From Axinella damicornis (Eukaryota > Porifera > Demospongiae > Axinellida > Axinellidae): 64,000 nt of DNA. The first letter of the stretch is position 1, and each line of letters begins with the position of its first letter. The notes beneath the pieces were generated by a model. That model was not told the DNA's origin. It did not search any database and saw nothing but the letters and a program-made list of their open reading frames with translations. Shown piece after piece: positions 34,441 through 45,229 of the stretch. A program made the translations under genes and the position numbers. The stretch lies in assembly GCA_963931865.1 (NCBI GenBank), contig OZ007512.1:9433160-9497159 (forward strand), in the 5' to 3' direction.

Positions 34441-34795
34441 TAGTCTCAGAACCAGACCCTTCGTGTGGGGGAGGAGGAAGCGTCTGGGTACCATCTCATA
34501 TTCGAGTTGTCTCCAGGTCGGAATGTTGAACTAACGAATCAGAAGCGTTGATTGCAAATGACGTCAGGGAAATGATTTTTCTCCCGACTTTCGGTGTCGC
34601 CAGCGACTAGACACAGCAAATCGCTGTGCCGTACCGCGAGTGTCTGACAAAAGTCGAGGAGAGCAACGAGCAGGTCGACTGCATTAGTACGCGTGGTATC
34701 GCAGTTGATTGCTCATAATTGCATTCCGTGAGGACAACTCAAATGTAAGCACATGCCCAGACCCTTTCCTCCTCCTGGGTCTGGTTCCGAGACTA
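34441..34795. mobile_element. TAGTCTCG-family element with 9-bp target-site duplication
   Basis: It starts TAGTCTCAGAACCAGACCC and ends GGGTCTGGTTCCGAGACTA. It is flanked by GTGGCTGTG at 34432-34440 and at 34796-34804. It shares the terminal motif and TSD length with the element at 10569-11147. Confidence 0.8.
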
Positions 34796-35778
34796 GTGGC
34801 TGTGATGCAGCCTCCACACAGTGCAGCTGATCAAGCTACATCAAATCCGTCGTTGGCATTTCGGCTTAGTCCATAATTTCCAGTAGTCCATGGATACAAA
34901 TTATATATCTATATGGCACAACTGCATGGCCAGACCCACCCGCTCAACGTACCATCGGTCTTTAGCGGCTTTGCCATTCTCGCCTTCTCAAAATCTTGCC
35001 TCCACTTCGATCGACCAGACCACACTTCAGGTATTAATTTTACCGCCGCCAATTCCGGTATCTTGGTTTCCCTAGTCTCAGTACCAGACACTCGCCCGCC
35101 CCCAACTCAAACTCCGCCCAACGTGCTAAAGTTCAAGGTTCAAGGTTCATGAGCATTGCCCTTTCGGGATAGCATGTACAGACTGAACACTGTATAAGTA
35201 TATGTACAAAGGTAAGGGTTTAGGAGGGAGATTGACAATGGTACAAAGACAGAACACAAGATGCCAAGTCCAATAGGCACCAATGCTTTACCAAGTCCAA
35301 TACGCACCAATAAGTTACCCAAATGCGCATGTGTGTCCGGTACCGTATAATTATTGACACTGATCTGTAACATGCAGGTTCATGGCATTATAAACACAAA
35401 CTCGTGCCTCATGCAGTCAGTACATGTACATGTACGCTGAATCACAATCATCATTCACAGTCTTACATATAATTCTTCATAATTATCATTATCCCATGTC
35501 ACTCTATCAGATCTCAGAAGATTGCTTTATCGCAGGGATAGCTATTCTTAGGCAACTACATGCATGCCTGTTGAAGCTAAATTATAGACTGTGTGCAGGT
35601 ACCCTGACCTCTGATCCTTATAAGATTATGAAGACTGAAAGAATCCTGCATGATAAGAGTTGTGATTAATTAAGTTACATAATAAATTGCAACATCACTG
35701 ACAATTTGAAGTACAGGGAAAAAAAACAGTGCCTATGAGTGTACGTAGTATACAACTACAGCAAATTCAATAACGGAT

Positions 35779-35844
35779 TTAACAAACTCTAACTGGCCCA
35801 ATCGCTGGCAATTTCAGTGATGGAACTTTGAAACTTGGTCTGGC
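35779..35844 (-). pseudogene. Orphan terminal exon of another kinase
   Basis: After TTTCCACAG the minus strand reads ARPSFKVPSLKLPAIG and reaches TAA. The ARP(T/S)F start and the upstream intron sequence (GCTAGCTATATAGCTATGTG) match the last exon and intron of kinase C (20413-20470). No other kinase exons are near, so this is a remnant of a lost or transposed copy. Confidence 0.6.
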
Positions 35845-36733
35845 CTGTGGAAAAGGACAGTATGATGTTTGCACATAGCTATATAGCTAGCATGGTAATG
35901 ATAACTGTCCACAAGTAAAAGATTTGAGTGGGGATTCAACGTGATCTCTGCATAAATGTAGAGACTGTGTTCAACAGTATATATGCACAATCATCATTAC
36001 GTGACCCCATGGATTTTTGGAGATGGGGCACTGGATCACGGGACTGCCATCATCATACTCCCTCCAGACTGGATCATTTTATGACCAGCGTTTCTAGGAC
36101 CATTGTTACGAATAGTTCGGCGGTGTCCGATTTTCATTTGGTGTCCAGTGATTGACAGTACAGGAGAATATTTTACGAAAGGTTTGTTCTAGAATAACAG
36201 ACTTATACAGGCCTAGGCTTATATTAACTGTAGCACAACAACAGGCACTACTGCTCTTGCAGTGTTGCTCAAGTATGTACATCACTAAGAGCTGCTCACT
36301 ATCCCAGCACCGGGTGGGGAAAACGTTCAATTCAGCCACATCCCCAGGGCCGGGATAAATGTATGACATTTATCACCTGTTGAAGAGTTTGCGAGCGGGA
36401 TCAAAATGAAACTAACGGATATTGATGCACTTTCAAGAAGTAGAGTATTTTCCTTGGTTTCCCGTTATCAGTGCTTCTACTCAGTTTTGCATCTTTGTAA
36501 TTATCAAGCTAACGTCTGATAACAAGATACAGGTAATGAGCCTTAATTAAATGGTTATGGCCACGTGGTTATGGCCAGCCTTAATTCTGCCGTTGATTGT
36601 CTAGTCCAGGGGTTGCCCAGCTGCCTGTTCCTTCCTCACAGCCACTTGCTTCTTCCTCAGAAAGAAAAGATGGCTACCTGCGGAGCACAGAACCTTCTTG
36701 GTGCTGCCATCAGCAATCGGTTGAGGATAGCGC

Positions 36734-36779
36734 TAGCCTCGTTCCCAGGCCTGAGACGGCGCGCCTAGGAACGAGGCTA
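36734..36779. mobile_element. 46-bp TAGCCTCG-family element
   Basis: TAGCCTCGTTCCCAGGCC ... GGAACGAGGCTA, flanked by GGATAGCGC (36725-36733) and GGATTGCGC (36780-36788), a 9-base duplication with one mismatch. It is almost only the two termini. Confidence 0.75.
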
Positions 36780-37502
36780 GGATTGCGCATGCGCGCATGA
36801 ACGGCCAGTCTTTCCCACCAGACCGCGGGAAAAATTGGCGCCAAATTTGGAGCTTGGCAGATCGATACTCGATCGAGCAATCTCTGCGTGTGGGTCACAC
36901 TCCAAATGGTTCTACAGCAGACAAACCTTGCTGCTGCGCTCCTTTTGGTGTGGCAAATATATAAAATGCGCCTTCAGTTGGTGGCTAAGTTATAGGTTTC
37001 ATTTGAGGGCCTCGAACTAGCCTCGTTCCCAGGCCTTCCAAACCTCCAGCTTTTGATTTTTGCCATGCTGTCATGCTGGGATATGTACCAGGCCCTCCCT
37101 GCTTTTTCCGTACTGCAAGCGACGGACTGGGAACGAGGCTTGGTCAACAGTCCAGCGCTTTATCCACTGATAGCTAAGTACAAGTGAGGTATTGTTTAGC
37201 AGGAGAAGATGACAATGAAGGTGCTCTGAGACGAGAGGACAGCTAGGGAAGGTGGAGTGGATGTGCGGGAACTACTCACCAGTTCAGGTGTGGAGCATGC
37301 AGCAGAGGTACAGTTGACAGCTGGTAGGAAGACTGCAAACTGGAAGAAAGCTGTTCAGGAAAGGATGTTTGGTGTACGTGATAGCTCCAACAGGGTCATG
37401 CGATAACAGTCCTGGTTGCAGGGATTCATACAGGATTAAATGGTGGCGAATCTCAGCTCAGCAGAGTGGGCATGTGACAGAAGTACACTGTAGCCTCCTG
37501 GT

Positions 37503-37540
<38 letters not shown>
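37503..37540. repeat. Poly-G tract
   Basis: Thirty-eight consecutive G in non-coding DNA. Confidence 0.95.
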
Positions 37541-37542
<2 letters not shown>

Positions 37543-37639
37543 TAATTATAATACACAACGTGTGATAATTTCAGGTGGGGGTGATGTAGCTATTCTAAGC
37601 ACACTGTCGGCTCAGTAGACAGTGTAATGAGTGTATGTC

Positions 37640-37915
37640 ATTATGCAGGGAGGAGAGAGAGGGGTGAGGGAGGGAGAATGCGGGAAGACGGTGAGGGGTT
37701 AGGGAGGGAGAGGGGTGAGGGAGGGAGAGGGAGTGCGGGAAGAGGGTGAGGGGCCCGGGTTAGGGAGGGAGCAGGGTGAGGGAAGGAGAGGGAGTGAGGG
37801 GGGAGGGAGAAGGGTGAAGGGGGAGAGCGGTGAGCGAGGGAAAGGGGTGAGTGAGGGAGGAGGGAGAGGGGTGAGGGAGGGAGGAGGGAGAGGGGTGAGG
37901 GAGGGGAGTACACAA
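37640..37915. repeat. Purine-rich GAGGGAGG minisatellite
   Basis: Irregular GAGGGAGGGAGAGGGGT units, all purine on the plus strand with occasional T. Proline-rich minus ORFs and Gly/Arg-rich plus ORFs over it are translations of the repeat. Confidence 0.9.
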
Positions 37916-39650
37916 GATCGCAGTTCAATCTTAGACCTCACCAGTATTCTGCCACACCAACAGCCCACAAGTAGATTACCCCGTCCTCTCATGCCGCTGC
38001 AATCATCCAATCCACCTCCTGGGACAGATGATGTCATGCCCACACACCTGGTGTCAGATGAACAGTTAGGATCAAAGGGTTCCCGCTAATTATTGTGCTA
38101 ATGCTAAGTCACATGACCTCAATGAGATTCAAGCTTAGAAAACCACTTCATGATGGTAGTGATGTCACTTGATGTCACGTTGATTCCATAATAATTATAG
38201 GCACAGTCCACATCCAGTGTTAACCACTTCTGCAAGCAGCACACAGGGTAAATGCTCTATTGTATGGGCACCTCTAAATATCCAGTTGCAACTGCATATA
38301 GGCACTCAAGTACATTCATGACTCTAACCTCATCCACTCACTAATGAGTATCAATCAAGTTGCTATTGTCATTTGTTGCTAAAACGACAAGACACAAGAA
38401 TGGCCCAGCCCATCTACCAAGTCCCAAGCTGGACTCAGGCACAGGCACATTTTGTTATGCTCAGATGCTCACAAAAACACTAAGTCTTTGTTTTCCTACC
38501 TATCATGCTCATGTATACCACTGAATGGAGTTCTGCTCAACACCGAATGGGTAGGACACTTCAGCCTGTCCAGCAAAGAAATGGACTTGTGCAACTGGAA
38601 CTGCGCATTGCACATGCAATTGCGCAATGCGACATCTGGAGCAAAATTATGCCGGCATTACGCTTCACAGACAAATTTGCCTATTATGCCCAAAGCATAT
38701 GCCGCAGAATGTGTGCGTGCCTACCAAGGACCTTGCCAGAAGTGACATCACTTGTAAGCTGAAAGTGTGATGACAGCATTTGAAGTAGGTACACCTTCAA
38801 GTTACACAGTACACCAGATAGGATGAGAAACACTGTTGTGATACACCACTGGCCACTTTCAATGGTGAGGAGGTAGGAAAAATACTTGGGTCATCTAGGG
38901 TATGTGGTACGCAGAGTACACAAGATCTCAGTTCAATCTTAGACCTCACCTGTATTCTGCCACACCAACAGCCCACAGTTCTCAGGCCAGGTAGATTACC
39001 CCTTCCACTCATGCCGCTGCAATCATCCAATCCACCTTCCTGGGACAAATGATGTCATGCCCACACACCTGGTGTCAGAGAACAGTTAGGATCAAAGGGT
39101 TCCCGCTAATTATTGTGCTAATGCTAAGTCACATGACCTCAATGAGATGCAAGCTTTGAAAAACACTTCATGATGGTAGTGATGTCACATGTTGATTAAT
39201 AATTATAGGCACAGTCCACATCGAGTGTTAACAATTCTGCAAGCAGCACAAAGGGTAAATGCAAGCAGCACAAAGGGTAAATGTAGCCTCGTTCCCAGGC
39301 CTCCACTCAGATCTTATCTCGCAGCTGTGGAGAAACATTTTCTCCACGGCTGAGAGATAAATTTCTGGGCGGAGGCCTGGGGACGAGGCTAGGGTAAATG
39401 CTGTACTGTATGGCATCTCTAAACATGCAGTTGCAACTACACATTGGCACTTAGCCATCCTAAGTACATTCATGACTCTAACCACATCCACTCGCTAGTA
39501 AGTATTCAATCAAGTTGCTATGGTCCATTTGTTGCTAAAACAACAAGACACACTAATCGCCAAGCCCATCCCCCAAGTTCCAAGGACTATATAGGCACAA
39601 CCACATTCTGCTTCTATTATGCTATGCTCAGATGCTCACAAATACACCAA
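37905..39650. repeat. Tandem duplication of a ~1-kb segment
   Basis: The segment at 37905-38500 (TACACAAGATCGCAGTTCAA ... GTGTTAACCACTTCTGC ... ATGCTCAGATGCTCACAAA) recurs at 38917-39650 in the same orientation. The second copy is interrupted by the MITE at 39284-39391 and a 20-base local repeat. A minus-strand frame (GLDDCSGM, then VGCWCGRI, then VRSKIELRSCVL) is kept in both copies despite a 12-base indel. Coding is possible but unproven. Confidence 0.6.
39284..39391. mobile_element. TAGCCTCG-family MITE with perfect 9-bp duplication
   Basis: TAGCCTCGTTCCCAGGCCTC ... GGCCTGGGGACGAGGCTA, flanked by GGGTAAATG at 39275-39283 and 39392-39400. It is inserted in the second copy of the ~1-kb tandem duplication and absent from the first, so it arrived after the duplication. 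Confidence 0.85.
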
Positions 39651-40744
39651 TTATGCTTTGTGTTTACTACCTATTATGCTCGACGTTATGCTGTGTATAT
39701 CACCACAGATTCACCAACATTGGAGGACATTTATTACCACAATGCACACACACACACACACACGTACACACACACACTAATCCCACACTTACATGTAGGC
39801 AAGAGTTCTACATTACAAGACATACAGTACGTACAACAATTGCTTGTGAGAAAAGCAGGTTCAGTTCTACAGGTGAACAAGTCCTCGTTCCTGTGGTATC
39901 CGTGGGTATAGGTATATCAGCTACACTAGGGCTAGCCGGCACTGCCATCAGTTACTAGCTAAAATGGTCATCTGAATATGTACAAGAAATACCCTAAAGA
40001 TATACGACTGCACATTACATGAAAGCATTAACCACAAAAGGGGCAGTAGAATAACCAAGGCAACAGTATGCATGGCAACTACACCAGATGATGAACAACT
40101 ACTACAGTTCCCACGGCCTTTCTCACTGCAAGTACATGGTACACTGTATTTGATTGCTTGCAGTAAAGTGGGTGGGAGGCCTGGGAGATCTTTTCACGTG
40201 CGATGAGGTCAAGTAGACACATGGGGGGCGGTGCCTAACCGTTACACTACTGGTTCACGTCAATCAATCCCTGGCTTTGTGAACAACGAATGGTATGGAT
40301 ATCATCTGCCTTGCGAACACTGACATCCAGCCTTTGAGAGGGCATTAAATCTGTTGGGCACCACCCCCTGTGTGTCAACCATCTGTCTACCTGATGGCAC
40401 CGCACATGACTAGATCTCCCATACCTGTCAACCATCTGTCTACCTGATGGCACCGCACATGACTAGATCTCCCATACCTCCCCCAGCATATTTGCATACT
40501 GCAAGTGATCAAATATTGGCGGTGGGAACAGCCTGGGATATCATGGGTCTGACCTACTACTGCCAGTGTAAACCAGTGACAAGATTACTGCAAGGTGGCC
40601 CCTCCCTTGAATAGTCCCTGTGTCCGCACCTGAAGATCATAAGCCAGGTCTTCTGCTCTGAAAGGTAGTTGGCCTCAGGGGTGTTCCTCTTGATGTCCTT
40701 CACCACATGCTGGGTGCTCTAACCGCTCCTGGGTCATGCATGCA

Positions 40745-40985
40745 GCCTGGGGAGAGGGTGACGAGAGGGAAGAGGGGGTGGAGGGAGGGGAGAGGGTGGA
40801 GGGGAGAGGGTGGAGAGAGGGAGAGGGTGGAAGGAGGGGAGAGGGGGGGAGGGGAGAGGGTGGAGAGAGGGGAGAGGTGGGAGGGAGGGGAGAGGGTGGA
40901 GAGAGGGGAGAGGGTGGAGGGAGGGGAGAGGGTGGAGAGAGGGGAGAGGGGGGAGGGAGGGGAGAGGGTGGGGAGAGAGGCGAAA
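40745..40985. repeat. Purine-rich AGAGGGTGGAGAG minisatellite
   Basis: About 13-20-base units (GGGGAGAGGGTGGAGAGA) repeat across 240 bases. The Pro/Leu-rich and Arg/Glu/Gly-rich ORFs here are repeat translations. Confidence 0.9.
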
Positions 40986-42204
40986 GAAGGAGGTCACATA
41001 GACCTTCACACACACACCTATGCGTCAAAATGCAAGTGCCCAAGCAAAGGACGTTAATTGGACATGGTCATGTGACATATGCATGTAGCAAATGTATATG
41101 GAGTGCACTGAAGTGTGTCAAAAAACTCTAGTGGAGTGGATTCCAAATATGCATTCAACCCCGTGCTACCAAGCCTCCTAGTCCTCCAACGAGAATCCTG
41201 CCGAACCTGAAGCGTTTTCAAGGCACTCCTACCTTTCAAACTCCCCAACCACTTCTCGTTGGCACTTGAGGTTTACCTTCGGTCCCAGGATATGTTGACG
41301 TGGGAATGAGGCTGGCGAGGTAATTATTTCCACTTGAGTGCAGCTCATAGTCACGTACGCAAAATATGTGTTCAACCTCCTCTTGTGCCAACAGGTACGT
41401 AATATGGAGCTCCCAATTCTAACAGGCACACTCCCCCCACACAAACACTCACCTTGAGGGCACGGAAGACACAGGCATTTGTCGATACAGCAGTGGCTCT
41501 CCCTTATGTTCGTGGAGCACATCTAATTACCACAAGAACTGGAGGGAGGGAGACAGGGAACATACAAGTGATGACACTCACAGGTCTACATTCAAGACAG
41601 ACGCACAAGATTGAACAACCTCGTTCCCAGGCCCCACCCAGCTTCCCGCAGACCAGCTGTACGGTTGCATGCAAGCGAAGAACAGCTGGACAGGGGCCTG
41701 GCAACAAACCTAAGATTAAACGTGATTGTGCAATCAATACGTACCTTCTGCATGCTAGTCTCATGGCCAGCCGCATTTTATGGGTTGAAAGTAGCACCAC
41801 ACATCATAACACTCCTCTGCCTTCTCTGAAGAGGAGGGAGGGAGTGGTGACATACTCCTTAGCTTATATAGCTGGCCTGTCCATTGCGGAGATTTACGTG
41901 AGGATGGAGCAGTACGTGTTCAAATCCTTCCATCACAAGCACACACACACACACGCAGAGGGTATAGTCACACACCCACAATACTTGCACAATTTCACTC
42001 ATTCCATAGTGTGACAAACGAAATATCTATGCAGAAATACCAGGAGTGTAAATCACCCTCCACTTCTGGATAGAACTAGCTAGCTACTTTGACACACTGA
42101 GATGTCACTCACCATATTCTCATTGTGAAGATAGTCTTCAAACGAGATGAAATCAGTCTCATCGATGGAGGGAGGGACAGAGGGACGAGGGAGGGAGGGA
42201 GGGA

Positions 42205-42225
42205 GGGGGGGGGGGGGGGGGGGGG
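42205..42225. repeat. Poly-G tract within GGGA repeats
   Basis: Twenty-one consecutive G preceded by (GGGA)n and followed by AGGGG units. Confidence 0.9.
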
Positions 42226-42360
42226 AGGGGAGGAGAGGGGAGGAGACCAAGAAGATGGAGGGAGAAAGGAGGAGGGAAGGGGAGAGGATGAATATAATCG
42301 GGAAGACCATGTGGGTACACACGTATCTTCTTTATATGGAACCCTCGTTCTGATGCAATG

Positions 42361-42800
42361 TAGAGAGCCATCTTTATTTGAAAGGTTAGGATCGGCCCCG
42401 TACTCCAGCAAGGTGAAGGCAGAATCCGTCAACCCTTGTTCTGAAGCGATGTAGAGAGTCATCTCTATTTGGAATGTTAGGATCGGCCCCGTACTCCAGC
42501 AAGGTGATGGCAGAATCCGTCAACCCTCATTCTGATGCGATGTACAGAGCCGTCTTGCCATCCTGATTCTGCTTGTTGACGTCCTTGGACTTGGTCAGCA
42601 GTAACTTCACAATGTCCGGGTTGGTAATATATAGCATCGTGCAGAGCCGTGTACTGCTCATGGTCCGCCACATCAGGATCCGCACCACGCTCCAACAAGA
42701 CCTCAACACATTTCTCAAGATTTTTCCAGGCAGCAAGCTTTAGTTCTGTCCATCCCTTCAAATTCTGGTTGTCCCGAGGCATATATTATTGCCTCCACAT
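42361..42800 (-). pseudogene. Broken ankyrin-repeat gene fragment
   Basis: The minus strand reads WTELKLAAWKNLEKCVEVLL, ERGADPDVADHEQYTALHDA, then after a frame change NPDIVKLLLTKSKDVNKQNQ and GKTALYIASE, then a stop, and again LTDSAFTLLEYGADPN. These are canonical ankyrin repeats (TALH, LLL--GADPN). The last repeat is duplicated with a period of 91 bases, not divisible by three, so the copies cannot be read in one frame. At least two frameshifts are needed, hence pseudogene. An exon-like piece upstream at 42118-42165 (DETDFISFEDYLHNENM, then GTGAGT) might belong with it. Confidence 0.65.
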
Positions 42801-44276
42801 TCATCAGAACTCAGAAAGAACTTCTGCTCGGGTTTCGTCCTGGGTGTCATAGTGTGGTAATCACATCTTCTTAACAGGTACTCACTTCGCGGGAAACCAT
42901 TATATAGACGTAGTTCAGCTTACAGTGAATTAACAACTTGCAAGCAATTGCCTGCTGGTGATTCTCTAGAAGTCCTAGGGTCTGCATCCACAAGAATCCT
43001 GTGGGTACAACAATATATAATAACGATTCAGTCCCATACTGATCACTCCATGTATGTCTTATCAGCTAGCCTCGTCTCCCGCTCCTCTTTCTTGACCACA
43101 TACTTGACCTTTCAAAGGTCAAGAAAGCGGAGTGGGAGATGAGGCACATGCCCAGGGCCTTCATGCCTAGCAGTGAGTTGAGACACTTGCTGGGTGATTT
43201 GGGAGAAGTCTCAAGCACATGACCAGCAGCTAGACAGTAAGCTTGCGCACAGATATCATGTGACTCCTCCAGATGCTACACAAGTGTCCATACTAATGGG
43301 TTATGAACACTGGGTGCTTATACAGCTTCTGTCCACATCCATGTTAGGGCATTATGTAATAGCTGTCTTAGGCCTGGATCTCTCTCCCTGCCATCTTTGT
43401 TCTGTGTCCACAGCTTCACTGAATCAGATACAGACGGCACTGCTGAAACCCACCCACCAAGCAGAAGTACTGGCATCTCCAGTCTAGCTGCTAGCCACTC
43501 TTCTCCAGGCCAGCTACTTCATGTAGCAAGCCCTGTGTAACAACTAGCTAGCACGACCATACCAAACAGACCAGTCACATCTTCTCACTCTCTTTGTTTC
43601 TTCATTTTCCCTCCCCCTCCGCTCAGTTCTCTCTCTTCACTTAGATGGCAAGCTCACAGCATCATCTGAACAATCTCGGTCCAGTTCCCAGGCGCCAAGC
43701 CTTGTCAAACGTATTCATGCAAGCCGGCAAACGTATTCATGCAAAGCGGCCTGGGCACCATCACCGAGGCTAGTAGTATGGGCAACTTGTAGCAACCACT
43801 TTCCTGCTGATATGTATTAAAACTGTCATCTCCCGCTCAATAACAGTACCAAATCTGGACAGCCACTGGCTCGTTTAGTTTGAGGCTCGAGCTCTGAACT
43901 ACTTGTCCAGTCAACTACAAGGGTATCAACAGAGGGAGCGCCAATGGCAAAGGGCCTACAGGAGGCCAACGCCATCGGAGACCCAAGAAAAACGACAGAG
44001 ACGGAAGCACGCTCACCATTGTCCACAGTTTACGCGTGCACAGATCGTTTCCCGCCAGAACACGTTTGACCACGGTTGTCAACCAATCAGATCATTGCAT
44101 TACCGGCGCGTGCAGAGTTACTGGCACGCGCTACCGGCAGAGCTTCTGCGAGTATATAAAGAGAGCAAAGTTGTTCCCGAGCCATTCGGGTTAGGTTTAG
44201 CTCGGGTGAGGTTAAGGTGAAGTGAGCCTTCACATGCACTAACCTTACCTGAGCTCAATACCTTTCACCGCTGGGT

Positions 44277-44319
<43 letters not shown>
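44277..44319. repeat. Poly-G tract followed by G-rich minisatellite
   Basis: Forty-three consecutive G, then AGCATTGGGGGGGTGG-type units to about 44455. Strong G-quadruplex potential on the plus strand. Confidence 0.95.
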
Positions 44320-44320
<1 letters not shown>

Positions 44321-45039
44321 GCATTGGGGGGGTGGAGGTGGGGGGGAGCATTGGGGGGGTGGGGCTGGGGAGCATTAGGGGGTGGGGCTGGAGGGAGCAT
44401 GGGGGTGGGGTTGGGGTGGGAGGGAGGGGGTGGGGTGGGTGGGAGGGGGTGGGTATCATGCGTTCAGTTGTGAATTACAGTCACATCACACTCAGTAGTG
44501 GCCAAGTAACAAACAATAATACCAAGTTGGATGACTTCTCTGAGTTCAGCACACAGTAGTTACAAGTGTTGTGCTAGAGGTTGTTCCGCTTAACACATGT
44601 AAAAGTTAGCAATGGCAGCCAATCGAAGACAAATGAGCCTTATGTGTGCATGCCATGGCGAGTCCCTGAACATCCTTAAAATATTTTACTGTTCAACCCA
44701 TAGACACAGGACCCCACTACGTAATTATCCCCATGGGGTAAGTCGTAGTGGAATATCCGGATAAGTGCATGCTCTAAGCTGGGTACATCTAGAATTGTTC
44801 CTGTTCTTTCTATTGTGCGGCCACCAGTTACGTCCATGCACTGGTAAATTAAATGAAGTCAATATTGGTCAGCGCAGGACAAACAAAGAGTGTTGACAAA
44901 GTTACATAACTGTGATTAGACTATGGTATGCATAATGTGCTTTGACATTTTGAACATAAAATCTATTATACACTTAATAAATTCATACTTCATAGTGACA
45001 AACTGAAAGCCCCCATTGCCTTAGCTGGTTTTTGCACTC

Positions 45040-45166
45040 GAGCAGGTATAGCTCTTAGCTGTTTAGAGACCTTCGGGATGCTATCTATAATCACCTCGGG
45101 CTTCGCCCTCGGCAATTATAGGTAGCATCCCTCAGGTCTCTAAAACAGCTTAGAGATCTGCTTGAG
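45040..45166. repeat. Hairpin element with TTAGAGACCTTCGGGATGC arms (copy 1)
   Basis: AGCTGTTTAGAGACCTTCGG and its inverted partner at 45123-45160 flank a palindromic centre (GCTTCGCCCTCGG). The same hairpin recurs at about 61180-61300 in the duplicate, there with a shortened centre. Confidence 0.7.
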
Positions 45167-45229
45167 CGAATGCAATAACCAAATGAAGCAAACTTAATAG
45201 AACTCTAAATGGTGCAAACACTTTGCAGT

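Larger units (their letters stand above)
29984..35778. other. Gene-poor, repeat-rich interval
   Basis: No exon could be supported here. It holds several inverted-repeat elements (30277-30555, 31291-31892, 32988-33176, 33274-33377, 33783-33910, 34441-34795), given separately. Remaining sequence shows only short unsupported ORFs. Confidence 0.55.
35845..42360. other. Repeat-rich interval without supported genes
   Basis: Contents seen: TAGCCTCG-family elements (36734-36779, 39284-39391 and partial copies near 37018 and 41619), poly-G at 37503-37540, GA-rich minisatellites at 37640-37915 and 40745-40985, a tandem duplication of about 1 kb, (CA)n at 39745-39777 and poly-G at 42205-42225. A minus-strand open stretch at 41100-41248 (SLKGRSALKTLQVRQDSRW) has no recognisable domain. 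Confidence 0.5.
42801..45229. other. Intergenic interval downstream of the E-D kinase gene
   Basis: No supported gene. It contains a hairpin at 43072-43150 (CTTGACCTTTCAAAGGTCAAG core), a TATATAAAG motif at 44152-44160 next to unconvincing ORFs, poly-G at 44277-44319 followed by GGAGCATTGGGGGGGTGG units, and from about 44490 the start of the block duplicated at 60629. Confidence 0.5.

Noticed and set aside
40675..41131. Long Pro/Ser/Leu-rich and Gly/Arg/Glu-rich ORFs
   Set aside because: They are six-frame readings of the purine-rich minisatellite and carry no other sequence signal.
43826..44220. Possible gene start: TATATAAAG at 44152 with plus and minus ORFs nearby
   Set aside because: ORFs have no recognisable domain, overlap each other, and run into G-rich repeats. 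A TATA-like motif alone is weak.
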